This document shows positions 39,201-49,621 of a DNA stretch of 64,000 nt, in pieces. How positions within the stretch are numbered: position 1 is the stretch's first letter; each line of letters begins with the position of its first letter. The translations under genes and the position numbers were made by a program. The stretch is from Ancylostoma caninum (taxonomy: Eukaryota > Nematoda > Chromadorea > Rhabditida > Ancylostomatidae), in contig JBAJFG010000615.1 in NCBI GenBank assembly GCA_037903475.1, forward strand, positions 1,698,501-1,762,500, in the 5' to 3' direction. The notes beneath the pieces are model-generated. The model worked only from the letters and a program-made list of their open reading frames with translations, did no database searches and had not been told where the DNA came from.

Positions 39201-39926
39201 GGATACGCTAAAATGATGCCAGGATACATAATTTGGCTAAAACGTGTTCACCTCCTCCATACCGTTACCCTTTTTAGGTCGGTGGAGGCATCGATCGACA
39301 TCTTTTTGTACTCTACGTCTTGTCTCAAGGAACTCTTATCTCTAGTCCTTTCCTCGACCACTACATCTCACAGCCGTGGTTACTGTCCACCTCACACGTA
39401 AGTTATTACCTTGGTTTTTTTTCTCTTCAGATTCCATCCCACCATGCTTCTCTCTGTTCACCTTCTCTCATTTTTCCGTCAATTTTTTTTGAATTGAGAG
39501 ATAAATTTTCGTTTTATTCTCCTATTTCCTTTTCAGGTTCCAAACGTTACGAATCAAATAGATGAAGATGTTGAGCAGTGGAAAACGTGGTCAGGAGCAT
39601 GTTTCGGAGCAGTGGCGAAGAAGGGTTATGGTAGGTTGCTTCACGAATTTTGTGGATCCTCTCTAGTTGTACACTTTCCTTTCCGCTCATACCCGCTCAT
39701 ACTCTCTAACTTCAAGGTGTTTGCTATCGATTCGGAGGAAACCACAGTATCATGGCACACATCACTAGCTATAAATCGGCAGAGAATACAGTAAGGCAAC
39801 TTTCTTACCGATGAAGCTACGAAATATCATTTGCAACAGGGATTTTTTCAGAACTCTGCGAAATTTCGCACCCAGCTGGAGACAGCTTTCCGGGAAATGG
39901 CAGAGCTTTTCAGTGAATTGAAATAA
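30206..39926 (+). CDS. carnitine O-palmitoyltransferase, CPT1-like
   Basis: Transfers long-chain acyl groups from CoA to carnitine for mitochondrial import. Twenty-one phase-consistent exons, 748 residues: 30206-30310, 34293-34424, 34505-34651, 34732-34866, 34918-35063, 35169-35319, 35392-35485, 35541-35640, 35700-35780, 36987-37113, 37180-37287, 37394-37482, 37546-37645, 37701-37780, 37882-37966, 38036-38170, 38225-38293, 39278-39397, 39537-39630, 39717-39790, 39852-39926. Two membrane segments (about 47-64 and 80-98) precede the catalytic domain, as in outer-membrane CPT1. [13 protein letters not shown] carries the catalytic His449. [48 protein letters not shown] and LSTSH are family landmarks. 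CPT1 enzymes usually have EHSWADAP after the histidine, so this is a divergent paralogue or nematode-specific subtype. Intron 1 is 4 kb and full of repeats. Confidence 0.94.
31120..31336. mobile_element. MITE-like hairpin in CPT1-like intron 1
   Basis: GGTGATGCTATAGAGC at 31120-31135 is matched perfectly by its complement at 31321-31336. Weaker pairing continues inward. The 217-bp unit has no open frame. No convincing target duplication was seen. Confidence 0.55.
32217..32862. mobile_element. palindromic element in CPT1-like intron 1
   Basis: Outer inverted ends pair GATATCTAATACCCAACC (32231-32248) with GGCTGGGTATTAGATGTCC (32827-32845), plus further imperfect matches outward. A second inverted pair built on GGAAGTCGGAAGTT lies inside (about 32478 and 32625). 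The structure fits a degraded DNA transposon; the borders are approximate. Confidence 0.45.
36098..36460 (+). repeat. three-copy tandem repeat (about 135 bp) in CPT1-like intron 9
   Basis: Units start near 36098, 36235 and 36370. Each contains AAGATCACTGCAATCGAGTT or a variant, then AAATGTACATGT, TGACTT, and ATAGGTA followed by ATTTATTTATT. The degree of divergence suggests an old duplication. Confidence 0.75.
38321..38451. repeat. paired stem-loops in CPT1-like intron 17
   Basis: CACTACTGGACTCTCCCTAT plus TGAGGGAACATTAT (38321-38354) pairs with its inverse at 38387-38420. Directly after it, ACAACTGTGATTT and AAATCACAGTTGT form a second hairpin, and the loop of the first also contains ACAACTGTGATTT. 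It begins 27 bp after exon 17, so a transcript would form a strong stem near that donor. Confidence 0.7.
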
Positions 39927-40367
39927 TCACTTTTTATGCGTGAAATGTCTATAACATGTTCTGAGATTTGATAGTAGATAGTCTTTCAGCTAGGCGCAGA
40001 TACGTTCATTTTTGCTTAACATCAATCCTGTTACAGGTATTAAGAAAGAAGCATAACTTTTAGACGACTTCAAATTAATCAGCATCCAGCAATCTTTTTT
40101 TTCATTATTTCTCATTCCTTTTTCTCATTGTTTTACACATTTCTAGATGTTTTTTTTTTGCATTTATCCTTATTGCAAGTGCTGCTTTGAGCTTACATCA
40201 ATTTTTAACCCACCAGGCAAAAATACTTCAGTATATAATACCTATTACTGTTGTGAGCATAACTCATTGAGTTTTATTCGAACTATTTGAATTGTGAGCG
40301 TTAATGTGATAAAAAATTTACTGCTACTCGTATTTACCACGTGTAAACTACAGAATAACACCTACTA
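39927..40367. other. 3' flank of CPT1-like gene
   Basis: AT-rich with several T runs. I see no AATAAA that clearly ends the CPT1-like transcript and no other feature. Confidence 0.45.
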
Positions 40368-40893
40368 CAGTCGGGTCCGGCAGCCACTGCAAGTGGGCGC
40401 CGGCGGGCGCTGGCCGCCGCCACCCTCCGGCGCCCCGGTATTAATGAGCTATAAATCACTCGAGCTTGGGCGAAAGGGAAGAAAAATACAATTTTAGTCC
40501 ATAGTAGACAGAGTGCAGTGGATATGTTAAGGCTATAACGCAGGGGACCATTTTCACAACTTTCACGTTTTTTCATTTTTGTGATTTTCATGGGGAAAGA
40601 TTTCTGAATACACAATAAGCGAAGCCAACTCTTCCACTTTCTGCTATAGTACACTGCTTCGCGAATACACAAATGGCCGTTATTCTTCTATAGATAGGCA
40701 CGGTACTTCAGTTATCCCATCTGAATAATAAAGCTCATCCAATTCGGGATCCTCAGAAATAATTGAAATCCGTATAAATTGTTCCATATCCATTGTGGAG
40801 TAGTTCTACCGCTGTCATTTATCTTTCGTGGAGCAGTCCTTTACGGCGGAGTTACTCTCTCCCGGTTTCCCTCATCTTGGAAAAGTGGTTTTT

Positions 40894-41302
40894 CACTATT
40901 ACTTACACTATTACTATTACTTACACTTACACTTATCGTAGTTTATCTCCTAAATTTATGCAAAACGTTGCCGGATGCCTACCTGGACTACCCGAAGGAG
41001 ATCACGGGGGACGTTCCAAGCAGTGAACCCCAAACACTGCGATACTTAACTCTGGATCTCCAACGGAGTGGAACCAGCGATAGGGACAGATTGCAATCCG
41101 CCACTCAGACCACTGAGCCATCCGGGCTACTTTTTATGTTGGAGTTTGTTAGATAACTGCAGTAGCCGTAGGCAGCATACTATATGTATTTGCAAAACGG
41201 GGGCACAGGGCAGGATCCGATCCCCTGACCACCACAACGTCGATCATTCGCTCAACCCACTGAGCTATGCGCGCACGCGATGCAACATACAAATAGTGTC
41301 CA
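40894..41302 (-). mobile_element. dimeric tRNA-derived SINE inside the long-TIR element, copy 4
   Basis: Same arrangement as the copy at 28313-28725: inverted tail repeats, head 2 with GGAGTGGAACC, linker with ATACTATATGTATTTGCAAA, then head 1 with GGATCCGATCC and CCCACTGAGCTA. Because it occupies the same place in both long-TIR elements, the SINE was already there before they multiplied. Confidence 0.75.
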
Positions 41303-41365
41303 CTATTATTTACACTTACACTTATCGTAGTTTATCTTAGAAATTTAGGTGAAAAGGGAGTTGGC

Positions 41366-41435
41366 TGGGGCCACTCCTGTGAAGCCTAAGCCTAAGCCTT
41401 AAACCCATTCTTAAGCATTGGGTTAGGCTTATCTA
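41366..41435. repeat. interstitial telomere-like hexamers (TTAGGC type), copy 2
   Basis: GGGGCCACTCCTGTGAA leads into GCCTAAGCCTAAGCCTTAAA, which holds two perfect complements of TTAGGC plus a partial one. GGGTTAGGCTTA follows shortly after. It lies at the same place in the long-TIR element as copy 1. Confidence 0.65.
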
Positions 41436-41527
41436 CCCTGTCTACTATGGACTAAAATTGTATTTTTCTTCGCTTTCTCCCAAACACGAGTGATTTGTAG
41501 CTCATTAATACCGGGGCGCCGGAGGAT

Positions 41528-42133
41528 GGTTATGATTATGCTATACTTCGAACAATGCGTTTTCAAGGGAAATGTTGCTAAGATCAAGTAAACTTCTTAG
41601 ATATTCCAGGAAACGATAAAGGAAAGGAAAGAGATACGTACGATAGGGCTCAACCAATCAAACATCGGTAGAAAGAATTTTGAGAAGTCATGAAGTCCTG
41701 AGGATTTGACAGAAACAAAATTTGGAGGAGAAGGCATGGTGACAGAAAGGATAATCCATTAGTCATTGTATAAGCTCCCTAAGCATTCCGTTAAACATGG
41801 TATAAGGTTAAATACCATTAATAGAGTGATTCGACAAGATTGTGGAATAGATACACATATATCGGCCTGCTTGCCGTCACAATTTAAGAGTTACCATGGT
41901 TATCCGTCACCAAGGGTACAAAATGGCACAGAATTAAGGTTGGGGATATTTCCCAGTTCTAAGAAAAAATTAGGAAACATCTGAGTAAATATAATCCACC
42001 TCTTCGAAAATAAAAACCATAAAAACTAATAAGTGATAATAAAATTAATGAAAATAAATAAATTATCAAGAAATGAATACACTAAATGCAGTTATGAGTT
42101 AACTTAAGAAAAAATAAAGAAAGAAGATATACT
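41528..42133. other. intergenic, no feature recognised
   Basis: AT-rich sequence between the truncated transposon and the unrecognised gene. A short plus-strand open frame at 41766-41984 has no support. No clear promoter element is visible. Confidence 0.45.
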
Positions 42134-44424
42134 ATGGACGCATTTGACATAGACAACATCGCTGAAGACTGGCTGCCTACATACAATCGGTACCACATTC
42201 ATACACAAGTGCTCCACTATTCGTCGTCTACGAAAGGAAATAGATTTTTAGGAAGAGAAACCATCCAGATTTCCGTGGTTAAGTACGGTGATCGGAATCG
42301 GTAAGGCCTTCTGTAAGGAAACCCGTTCCGGGTTTAGGTCTCAATTAGTTGTGTTTTAATATACGACTTCCTCCTGTAGTGTTATGGAAAAACTGGGTTA
42401 GAACACCAGAAGTGTTCATGCTTTAATTCCGAGAATATTCTCTCAGTGAGAAAGAATGCTACAAGTCAGATGAACCGAAAATACAGTGCTAGTTTTCCTA
42501 ATTGCTAAGACTACTCTCTTCGAGAGTTTGGCAGTTCTCCACGTCATATGACGTTTTTCCATGCCCTCGTTCGAGTTATCTCGCCCTCACACGCAGAGGA
42601 CATCCTTCCGAAGTGACGAACTAATGAACTCACAATATTAGTGCAGCTCCACTAATTTCATGCAGTGGAGTGTTTTTCTGACTCATTAGCAGGCGAAACA
42701 ATTCATATGGTTGCTCAAGGACTATTGACATCTGCTACAAGACAACAAGTGTGGTACTGTTTGCATCGTCGGGATGTTATTGGCGTAAATTGTTGCGATA
42801 CCGTACACCCACGTGTGTGGGCAACTACTCTGAAAAACTGGTTAGTTACTCATGTGGTAATGTAGTAAGGACCTAGGAACGTTCTTGACCACTTAATGCA
42901 TTAGAAAACTGCAAGTCATGAGTAGTCGATTTGCTACTTAAGCTGCAGCACTTCCTTGGTCTGCTGATGTCATACTATTTGTTAGTTCCTTTTTGGAATT
43001 TATACGTTCTTGCTTGTAAAAATGCAATATGTCATGGATTTAGATTAATTTGTCGTACGTATAGTCTTGAGGTGAGGAGTATCAGTACGTTATAGTTTCA
43101 TGCTGAGGGATTCAATTTTCTTCATACTTTACTTCTAGACAGAATTTTTCTGGATTTTTCTCTCAGCTCTGCTGTATTACAGATTACAGTCACCTTTCCA
43201 GAACTTATGAGTTTCGAACGCGAAACAGTTGAAGTATTCGGTGAATTTACAAAGACTATGGCTAAAATCAAAGGGTGAGTACGGGGAAGTTCGAAGTAGA
43301 AACGTTTTTTAGAGAATTCCCTGGCTAATACAAAATAAGTGTCAGCGAGGAGATTTTCGTCGCTCGCTTCTTAACTGTAAATCACAAAAATTGGAGGGAG
43401 GTTTTGCTCATTTCTCTATTTATTAAAGGGAAACAGCACCTTTTATGAATCTCCTCGCGAATCAACCCCTCAGCTGTCTTTTATGTACAATTTTGTAGCC
43501 ATTTCTTCCATTTCCACCCACCTTACCAAAAACTGCCGAATTTAATATTACTTCTGCTTGTTCCTTAATAACCCCCAACGGGATATTTGTAACTTGTGGA
43601 AAATTTCTTCACTGCGAAAATAAATATGGAATAAAGAAATAAGAATAATGAAATGTTGAAATGTTAATGTGATAAATGTGAATTGTTAATAAAATATGTA
43701 TTAGCAGAAGTCATTTTGTGGGCGAATTCTTTTGTTTCGTAAATTTAAGCAGCAAAAACATCCCAGAAGAACATGTTCAGATGCAGAGCTTCCAAGCCTC
43801 GCACAGTAGAAACAAGTTGTCTTCCTGACATTTGTGTACTACAGCAGCAACATTCTTTTTTCTTGCGCTATTCTCACCACCTGATATGTCATCTTACCGG
43901 AAAGCGCCGTGTTCCTATGGTTGCGGTAGTAACAGAAAAAAGTGACAAACTTGAAAAAAAAAGAGTGAACACAATGAAGGTTCTACATATTCGTCACACC
44001 TCTGAAAGATTCAGCATACACATTTCTATTATTTCTGCGAAGAGAGGAAGTTACCAAAGGCTTTTGGCATACGATCCAGCGATTCGCCTTTTTTAAATCC
44101 TGTATTGAGCGAATCGGCAAACGAACTATCCTGCCATATCTCTTTAGAAACCCAGAGTCTCGGTTTCTCAATTAGTTCTAACATAAAATAATTTCTAAAG
44201 ATTCAGGCAATAGTAGTGAAATTGAAAAGAAACTGCGCAAGAAGAAAACCTCTCACATACTAGTCATGTTTCACGTTTTGTATAGAAATAATGATGGCAT
44301 CCAGGAACTAACGATGGAAATCATTGACAGTTTTCCACTATTTGGAACGAAAGATCCTAAAATTTCTCTAATTGATCCAAAATCAGCTGCACCCGTTATC
44401 TTAAAATTCTATCCACTGGAGTAA
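42134..44424 (+). CDS. unrecognised multi-exon protein gene upstream of dgat-2
   Basis: I do not recognise the family. Supported exons are 42134-42300 (start MDAFDIDNIAEDWLP), a possible 17-nt micro-exon 42380-42396, 42666-42856, 43183-43274 and a last exon 44207-44424 (NSSEIEKKLRKKKTSH, ending ILKFYPLE then stop). The first four join in phase with strong GTAAGG, GTAATG and GTGAGT donors. Between 43274 and 44207 at least one short exon is needed to correct the phase; 43767-43805 is a candidate. The protein looks soluble: no signal peptide or membrane segment, an aromatic-rich N-terminal part, cysteines in WYCLHRRDVIGVNCCD, and a lysine-rich patch near the end. The stop lies 207 bp before the DGAT2 start on the same strand, compatible with an SL2-type operon. 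Confidence 0.55.
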
Positions 44425-44620
44425 TGACCGTTAAAAATTGAATTCATGCCACTCGACTAGCATGACTACTTACCGGACAACTTGAATGTATGAAAGCAGA
44501 GAGTTGTTAATTTCATGGGAGTGTGCACTATGTATTTACTACATTAGAACTAAAATGGAAGCTATGTGTCGTTTTGGTTCTTTTGTCTCGAAAATTAAAA
44601 GAAAAACCATAAAAAGTGAA

Positions 44621-44631
44621 AATGCTGCAGG
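44621..44631 (+). promoter_or_regulatory. probable trans-splice acceptor of dgat-2
   Basis: AATGCTGCAG ends at 44630, and the DGAT2 ATG starts at 44632 after a single base. The next upstream coding exon ends 0.2 kb earlier, so this acceptor probably receives a spliced leader. Another AG at 44658-44659 (TTTACAG) would remove this ATG and is less attractive. Confidence 0.5.
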
Positions 44632-47600
44632 ATGATAGAGCTAAGCCTTCCTCTTTACAGGATCTTCATCCGACCGATTCGATTCCTAGGCATCGATTGG
44701 GCTCCGCTGATTGTACCACTAAAGAGACGTTTAGAAACTTTAGCTGTTGTTCATTTCGTATTCATATGGATGATTCTGCCAATTATCTCAACATGGGTGA
44801 GCTTTTTTCAGAGGTTTTCACAAATTTGCAGTGATTCCTTTAGCTGAGTCAAAAACGATTTCAGCTCCCCTTCTATATATTATTCTATACACCTTTTTGG
44901 TGGACTATGGTACTATACGTCCTCTGGACCTTATATGACTTTGATCGACCTCGTCGAGGATCGCGTGGTTGGGTAGGTGCCCATAGCTTAATTCTGCCAT
45001 TTTACCTTCATTGGCTCCGTTATTACAGTCATGGTACAAGAATCACCCAATATGGACACATTTTGCTGACTATTTCCCGCTGAGAGTGGTCAAAACTGCC
45101 GACCTGCCGCCAGATCGCAATTATATCATTGGGTGCGACTTGTTTGAGTATTAGGGCTTGAATGTCTGGGGAAATCCACAAAGTGATGACAAACATTTTC
45201 AGCTCTCATCCACATGGAGTCCTTTCCATTGGCGCGTTCACAGCAATGTTGACGTCGGGCTCGAGATTCCCTGACATGTTTCCTGGTCTCAAGTCCACGA
45301 TCCTCACACTTAATGGCCAATTTTGGTTCCCGTTCAGAAGAGATATTGGTCTTGCCCTAGGTAATTTCTGGAATTTTGTGTACTTTTACTTTCTTAGCTA
45401 GGATAATGGCGCTCATGGATTCATGGAAGTAGTCGCCATACGAACAGTGTGGGATATCAGGAGAATCAGCAGAAAGACAGACTTATCTGTACTCGGTTCT
45501 TAAAGACTTGGTTTAACAGAAAAACGAACTCGCGAGGAATGAGGGTATGGCACGCCCCTTGTCCTGCCTAGTATTTTTTCGACCTCTAAGCTCGTAGTGA
45601 TTGGGCTGTGGTGATTATTGACGGTGTTCTTGTAAGATGCATAATAGATCAGACTGAGATATTGGTCTTTTAAGGTGGTGTAGAATCATCCCGGAAGTCA
45701 CTTCAGTACCTCCTAGAAAACCCTGGAAAAGGTTGGTGTCTTTTTATTTTCTCCGTATTTTCCTTTCATTCTAATCCTTTTCTGGTGAACTTCTGGAAAT
45801 AGTATATTGATATAGTAATACAATAGTGTTTTTTTTTCAAATGATAGTGACACATACAAATGACCTAGGCCGAGCAATCGCCATAGTCCTTGGAGGGGCA
45901 AGTGAAGCGCTTGAAGCTCATCCTGGACGACATGATCTAACTCTCCTGTCACGACGGGGATTTTGTCGACACGCACTCCAGTATGGGTGAGTGGGTACAG
46001 GATTCTCAAGAGGTTTAATAAGTTTTCTGCTAATGATTAGGCTCAAATGCAAAGAAAACCAGCAGTAACGACAGCTACAGAAACAAAGAATTAGAATACG
46101 GTTATAAAAAAACCTTATCTCCTTCACAAAATAATTTCCAGCTGCTATCTTTTGCGATAGCCTTTGGAAGGCGACAATGAAGTGTGTGACCAACAACTGC
46201 AAGGCATCAACTACATCGGTAGAAGTGTACACTCATGTAGTCTTTTAGCTCAGAGAGTGCCTATGGGGGGACTTTGACTGCAATTACGACCGCAGTAGTA
46301 TCGGCCGGCCGACATGCTGATTCGATTGGAGACAGTAGCGAAACATTAAAATGCAAGGAATCACACCAGTTACGCATTTGAATTCACATAAGGTGCAAAA
46401 AGTAGATGGGACGTAATTGCAGATGAAGTCCCCTCATAGGCACTCCCAGAAGTAACAGACAATATCATTTGCGCCAAGGTTGGGCCGGAACTCATCATTG
46501 ATATCCATGGCATGGCACCATGGCAAAAGTGCTCACGTACCCAAATTTACCCTTCATACATCAAGACGTTTATCCATGCGTGACGTCGTCTATAATCAGC
46601 CGCTACCCATGGGTAATCAGCACACCTGTATGTAAGAGCTTAAAATTGGATGATCTAAGTCCTTGTGAGGAATTTGTTCTTTTCTTTCTTGCCACAAGTC
46701 TTTCTAACCATGGTTATTGAAGCAGGCAGGCGCAAGTAGACTTTAATTCGCATGAAAACCTATATATGGGGCATATTTGGTGGAATCGGAATGGAGAACT
46801 CGTAAATCGCACGAGCTGTCAGAAGCATCTCATATTACACATCGTGCAACATGAGATCGTAATGGTTGTGTTGGACGTAGGGTGAATGGTGCCACAGAAA
46901 ATTTGATAAACGAAATGGATTAGCTTTTCAACATGAGCAATAATGTTGAGAAAAGGTTTTGCTAGTTTAGTGACTGTTGAGAAAAGGTTTTGCTAGTTTA
47001 GTGACAATTTCCTAAGGATGTTTTCAGATTTCTGTTCATTCTTTCACGTTTAACTGTAAATTTGTGTCACTGATACCAGTTGGTCAAAGCTTTCAACTAT
47101 TTTCTGCTTCAGAGCAGATCTCGTGCCGATGTACAACTTTGGCGAGAACGACGTTTACGAAACGTTTCCAAACCCACGAGGGACCCGCATGAGAGAAATT
47201 CAGGTATGGTGCTAACTTTTACCTTAATCCGATAGCCAAACGTAAATGAAAGTTATTCAGGAATGGATCAAGAACAAGTGGGGCATTTGCCCACCACTTA
47301 TGATTGGTCGAGGGATTTTCAACTACAGTTACGGTATACTGCCACATCGCAGACCCATTACGTCAGTGGTCGGTGCGCCGATAAGGTCAGTTTATGTTCT
47401 AGTAGTATGAACCTTGAAACTTTGTACTGGCTATACTGGTCCCTCTCGGACAAGCATTCATGAATTTTCATTGAAGTAAACTGATATTTATGCCAGACGT
47501 TATAAAAACCAAGTATAGCAAGATTTTGCACTCCTAAAGTTCAATTTCAGGGTGAATCGAGTGGAGAACCCCACGGAAGAGGAGATAGACAAGCTACACT

Positions 47601-47689
47601 CGGAGTACTGCAAGGCTCTAATAGATTTGTTCGAGACTCATAAGAGCCTCCATGACATTCCTAAGGATGTTCACTTGAATATCCAGTAA
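44632..47689 (+). CDS. dgat-2: diacylglycerol O-acyltransferase, DGAT2 family
   Basis: Esterifies diacylglycerol (or monoacylglycerol) with acyl-CoA to make storage lipid at the ER and lipid droplets. Nine exons, 354 residues, the normal family length: 44632-44796, 44865-44972, 45029-45132, 45203-45360, 45675-45731, 45869-45986, 47113-47203, 47261-47385, 47551-47689. Hydrophobic segments at about 38-55 and 56-76 form the membrane hairpin. [17 protein letters not shown] carries the catalytic HPHG at 128-131. [50 protein letters not shown] and [14 protein letters not shown] follow in family order. DGAT2 and MGAT members cannot be separated by eye. Intron 6 contains a MITE and a short tandem duplication. 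An AATAAA lies at 47740-47745. Confidence 0.94.
46255..46445. mobile_element. MITE in dgat-2 intron 6
   Basis: The 191-bp unit has inverted ends: GAGTGCCTATGGGGGGACTT, then TGACTGCAATTACG, against the right side TAATTGCAGATGAAGTCCCC, then TCATAGGCACTC. No coding capacity and no clear target duplication. Confidence 0.7.
46944..47005 (+). repeat. two-copy 31-bp tandem repeat
   Basis: TGTTGAGAAAAGGTTTTGCT plus AGTTTAGTGAC occurs twice head to tail without a mismatch, about 110 bp before exon 7 of dgat-2. Perfect identity indicates a recent local duplication. Confidence 0.8.
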
Positions 47690-49621
47690 TAACGACAGAG
47701 TTCTATAAGAAGTGATGAACTACATATTACAGCATATGCAATAAAGTATGTACAGATTAAATGTTATCACTTCTTGGTTCATAAAGAATAGAGTACAAAA
47801 CCACCCCTTAAGAATGATAAAAATGTTCCACAGTCAAAGCCTGTCCACCTAAAACATAATAGAGTTTAATGTATAGTGAATATACTAGCTAAAAACATGT
47901 GTATCGGCACTGGTAATTGGGAATCGAACAAAGTTTCAGAAGTAATCAACTAATTAGTCTTGAGAGTACTGGGAATCCCTATATAATAAGAGGTCTTTAA
48001 CGATAACAATGATGTAAAGGAAGTAATACACTAGTTATGCAGAGTTGATATTAGTATAATAGCTGTACCTGCTCGAATAGTAGTGATGTGTAGAATGATT
48101 GCGTTCGTTCGAAATATTTTTTCATGGACAAAAAAAAATAGAAAATGTCTCTGGGAAGATAGACACGGAAACTTGAAAAAAATGTAATTTACGGAATTTT
48201 CGCAGACTTCACGCTATTAGGCCTTTCTTACAATCTTAATTTACGAAATATGTCAGAAATTATGCATAATTCCATAATTCGTAATTCCAAGGTCTTCTTT
48301 TTATTGATGTTTCTTAAGCAGGTGTTTCCGATTACTCTTCTTCAGAGCTAATTTTCTTTGCTAAAATTCAACTGCTCACGCTTCAGAGTTGCAAGAAGAG
48401 TTTCCCGCCTCACCCCTCACTCCATCCGTTGAATCTTTTCGCTCTGCTATCGCCACTGTCCGACACGGACAGTGAGTGGAACAACCTTTTGAGAGTTCGC
48501 AGAGAGGACGAAAGAAGTGACTCCGTCGTAGCCAATTAGTAAACAATGGCCGACTTCAAAATGTTGGTCTTTTTGGCAACGTTTCCAGAATTTTTGAAAA
48601 TCATGTTACGTAGAAGCAATACATACTTAGACGTAGACGAGAGGCGGAGCCATAGACAGGACCCGACTAGCCGAACCGGACATACCTGTAATCTCCAGAC
48701 TTCCTGGGGCTTCTCCCATCTTTCCCTCTCTTCGTTTCCGTTGCGGAAGACGTTTTCGACTATTCAAGAGGTCCTGTGCCTCATAGGTATGTTCAGAGAC
48801 CCTCTGGATTCTAGTCCGCGAAAGAAAATCTTCACTAAAAAACCATACTCATCATCTCAGCAAGGATTTAATGCACGAATAAGTTATTAGATCCGCGTTT
48901 ATAGCAATGAAATGAGTTCCGTTCCAATGAAAAACGTTATGGATGGAGAAATTATGGCCGCCCAGTTGATTCTCAACGTGTACATAGCGCTTCCACAGGT
49001 GCACGGGGCGGAATTCTAGGACGTACTCGAGCACGTTCTAAGGTCTGAGGTTGCCCAAAGGATACTGGCCCTGTCCATTAACGACTTACGAACCAGCAAT
49101 TGTAATGACCACATACAGGAAGCTCCAAATGTCCGCAGTCAAGAGGGCGTGGCCACGGCGCGGCTCCTTGATCAGACACACGCGCTCTCTATGCTGCCTC
49201 TGGCTTCTCTGACTCTGCAACCAACCAGTGGCAGCATGCCGAGCGCCTGCGTCTCTGCCTAAAGCCGCGTCGTGGCCACGTCCCTCTTGACTGCGGACAT
49301 TTGGAGCTTCCTGTAAGTCAAACGTCATTTTAGAGTTTTGCCATCAGTCAGTGCAACGACGGAGGCGAACGGGTGCAATTATGAGATGACGTGAGATTAA
49401 GTGTGCCATACGTGTCTACGTAAACACTATTTGTTTCACGTCTGAGGTTAATGTGCCCTTTTTTCATGGGTGCAGGCTATTTTTTGGTGTTCGGGGTGGA
49501 CTTATTTAGTAAATTGCTGTTTGTATGTCAGCATCCAGCCTATGGTTATCTTCCTCTTATACGCGCATTGCTTTGCACCTAATTGCTGTTGTTATTAAAG
49601 TCGTTGTTTTTGTAGCACAAG
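47690..49621. other. 3' flank of dgat-2 and upstream region of cyclin K
   Basis: AATAAA at 47740-47745 probably ends the dgat-2 transcript. The rest has no recognisable gene. The open frame at 48546-48890 lacks splice support. A MITE lies at 49116-49313. TTTTTGTAG ending at 49615 is a likely trans-splice acceptor for cyclin K. Confidence 0.5.
49116..49313. mobile_element. TA-flanked MITE upstream of cyclin K
   Basis: A 198-bp element with about 50-bp inverted ends: CAGGAAGCTCCAAATGTCCG continuing CAGTCAAGAGGG and GTGGCCACG, mirrored on the right, with TA on both sides (49114-49115, 49314-49315). TA duplication and a CAG start suggest a Tc1/mariner-type MITE. It sits about 310 bp before the cyclin K start, so it may lie in the promoter. 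Confidence 0.8.

Larger units (their letters stand above)
40368..41527. mobile_element. long-TIR element, copy 2 (right end truncated)
   Basis: Near-duplicate of 27741-29016. It opens with TA then CAGTCGGGTCCGGCAGCC, has the same arm words, and carries the same reverse-oriented dimeric SINE and telomere-like hexamers at corresponding places. It stops after ACCGGGGCGCCGGAGG at about 41527, so the outer right terminus is missing. The A-rich block of copy 1 is absent. The same short minus-strand frame (MDMEQFIRIS) stays open with a few substitutions. Confidence 0.85.

Noticed and set aside
45398..45520. An exon of dgat-2 containing HGFMEVV or a stop-containing variant
   Set aside because: Joining it breaks the frame, whereas the acceptor at 45671-45674 joins exon 4 to [11 protein letters not shown] in phase and restores the family pattern.
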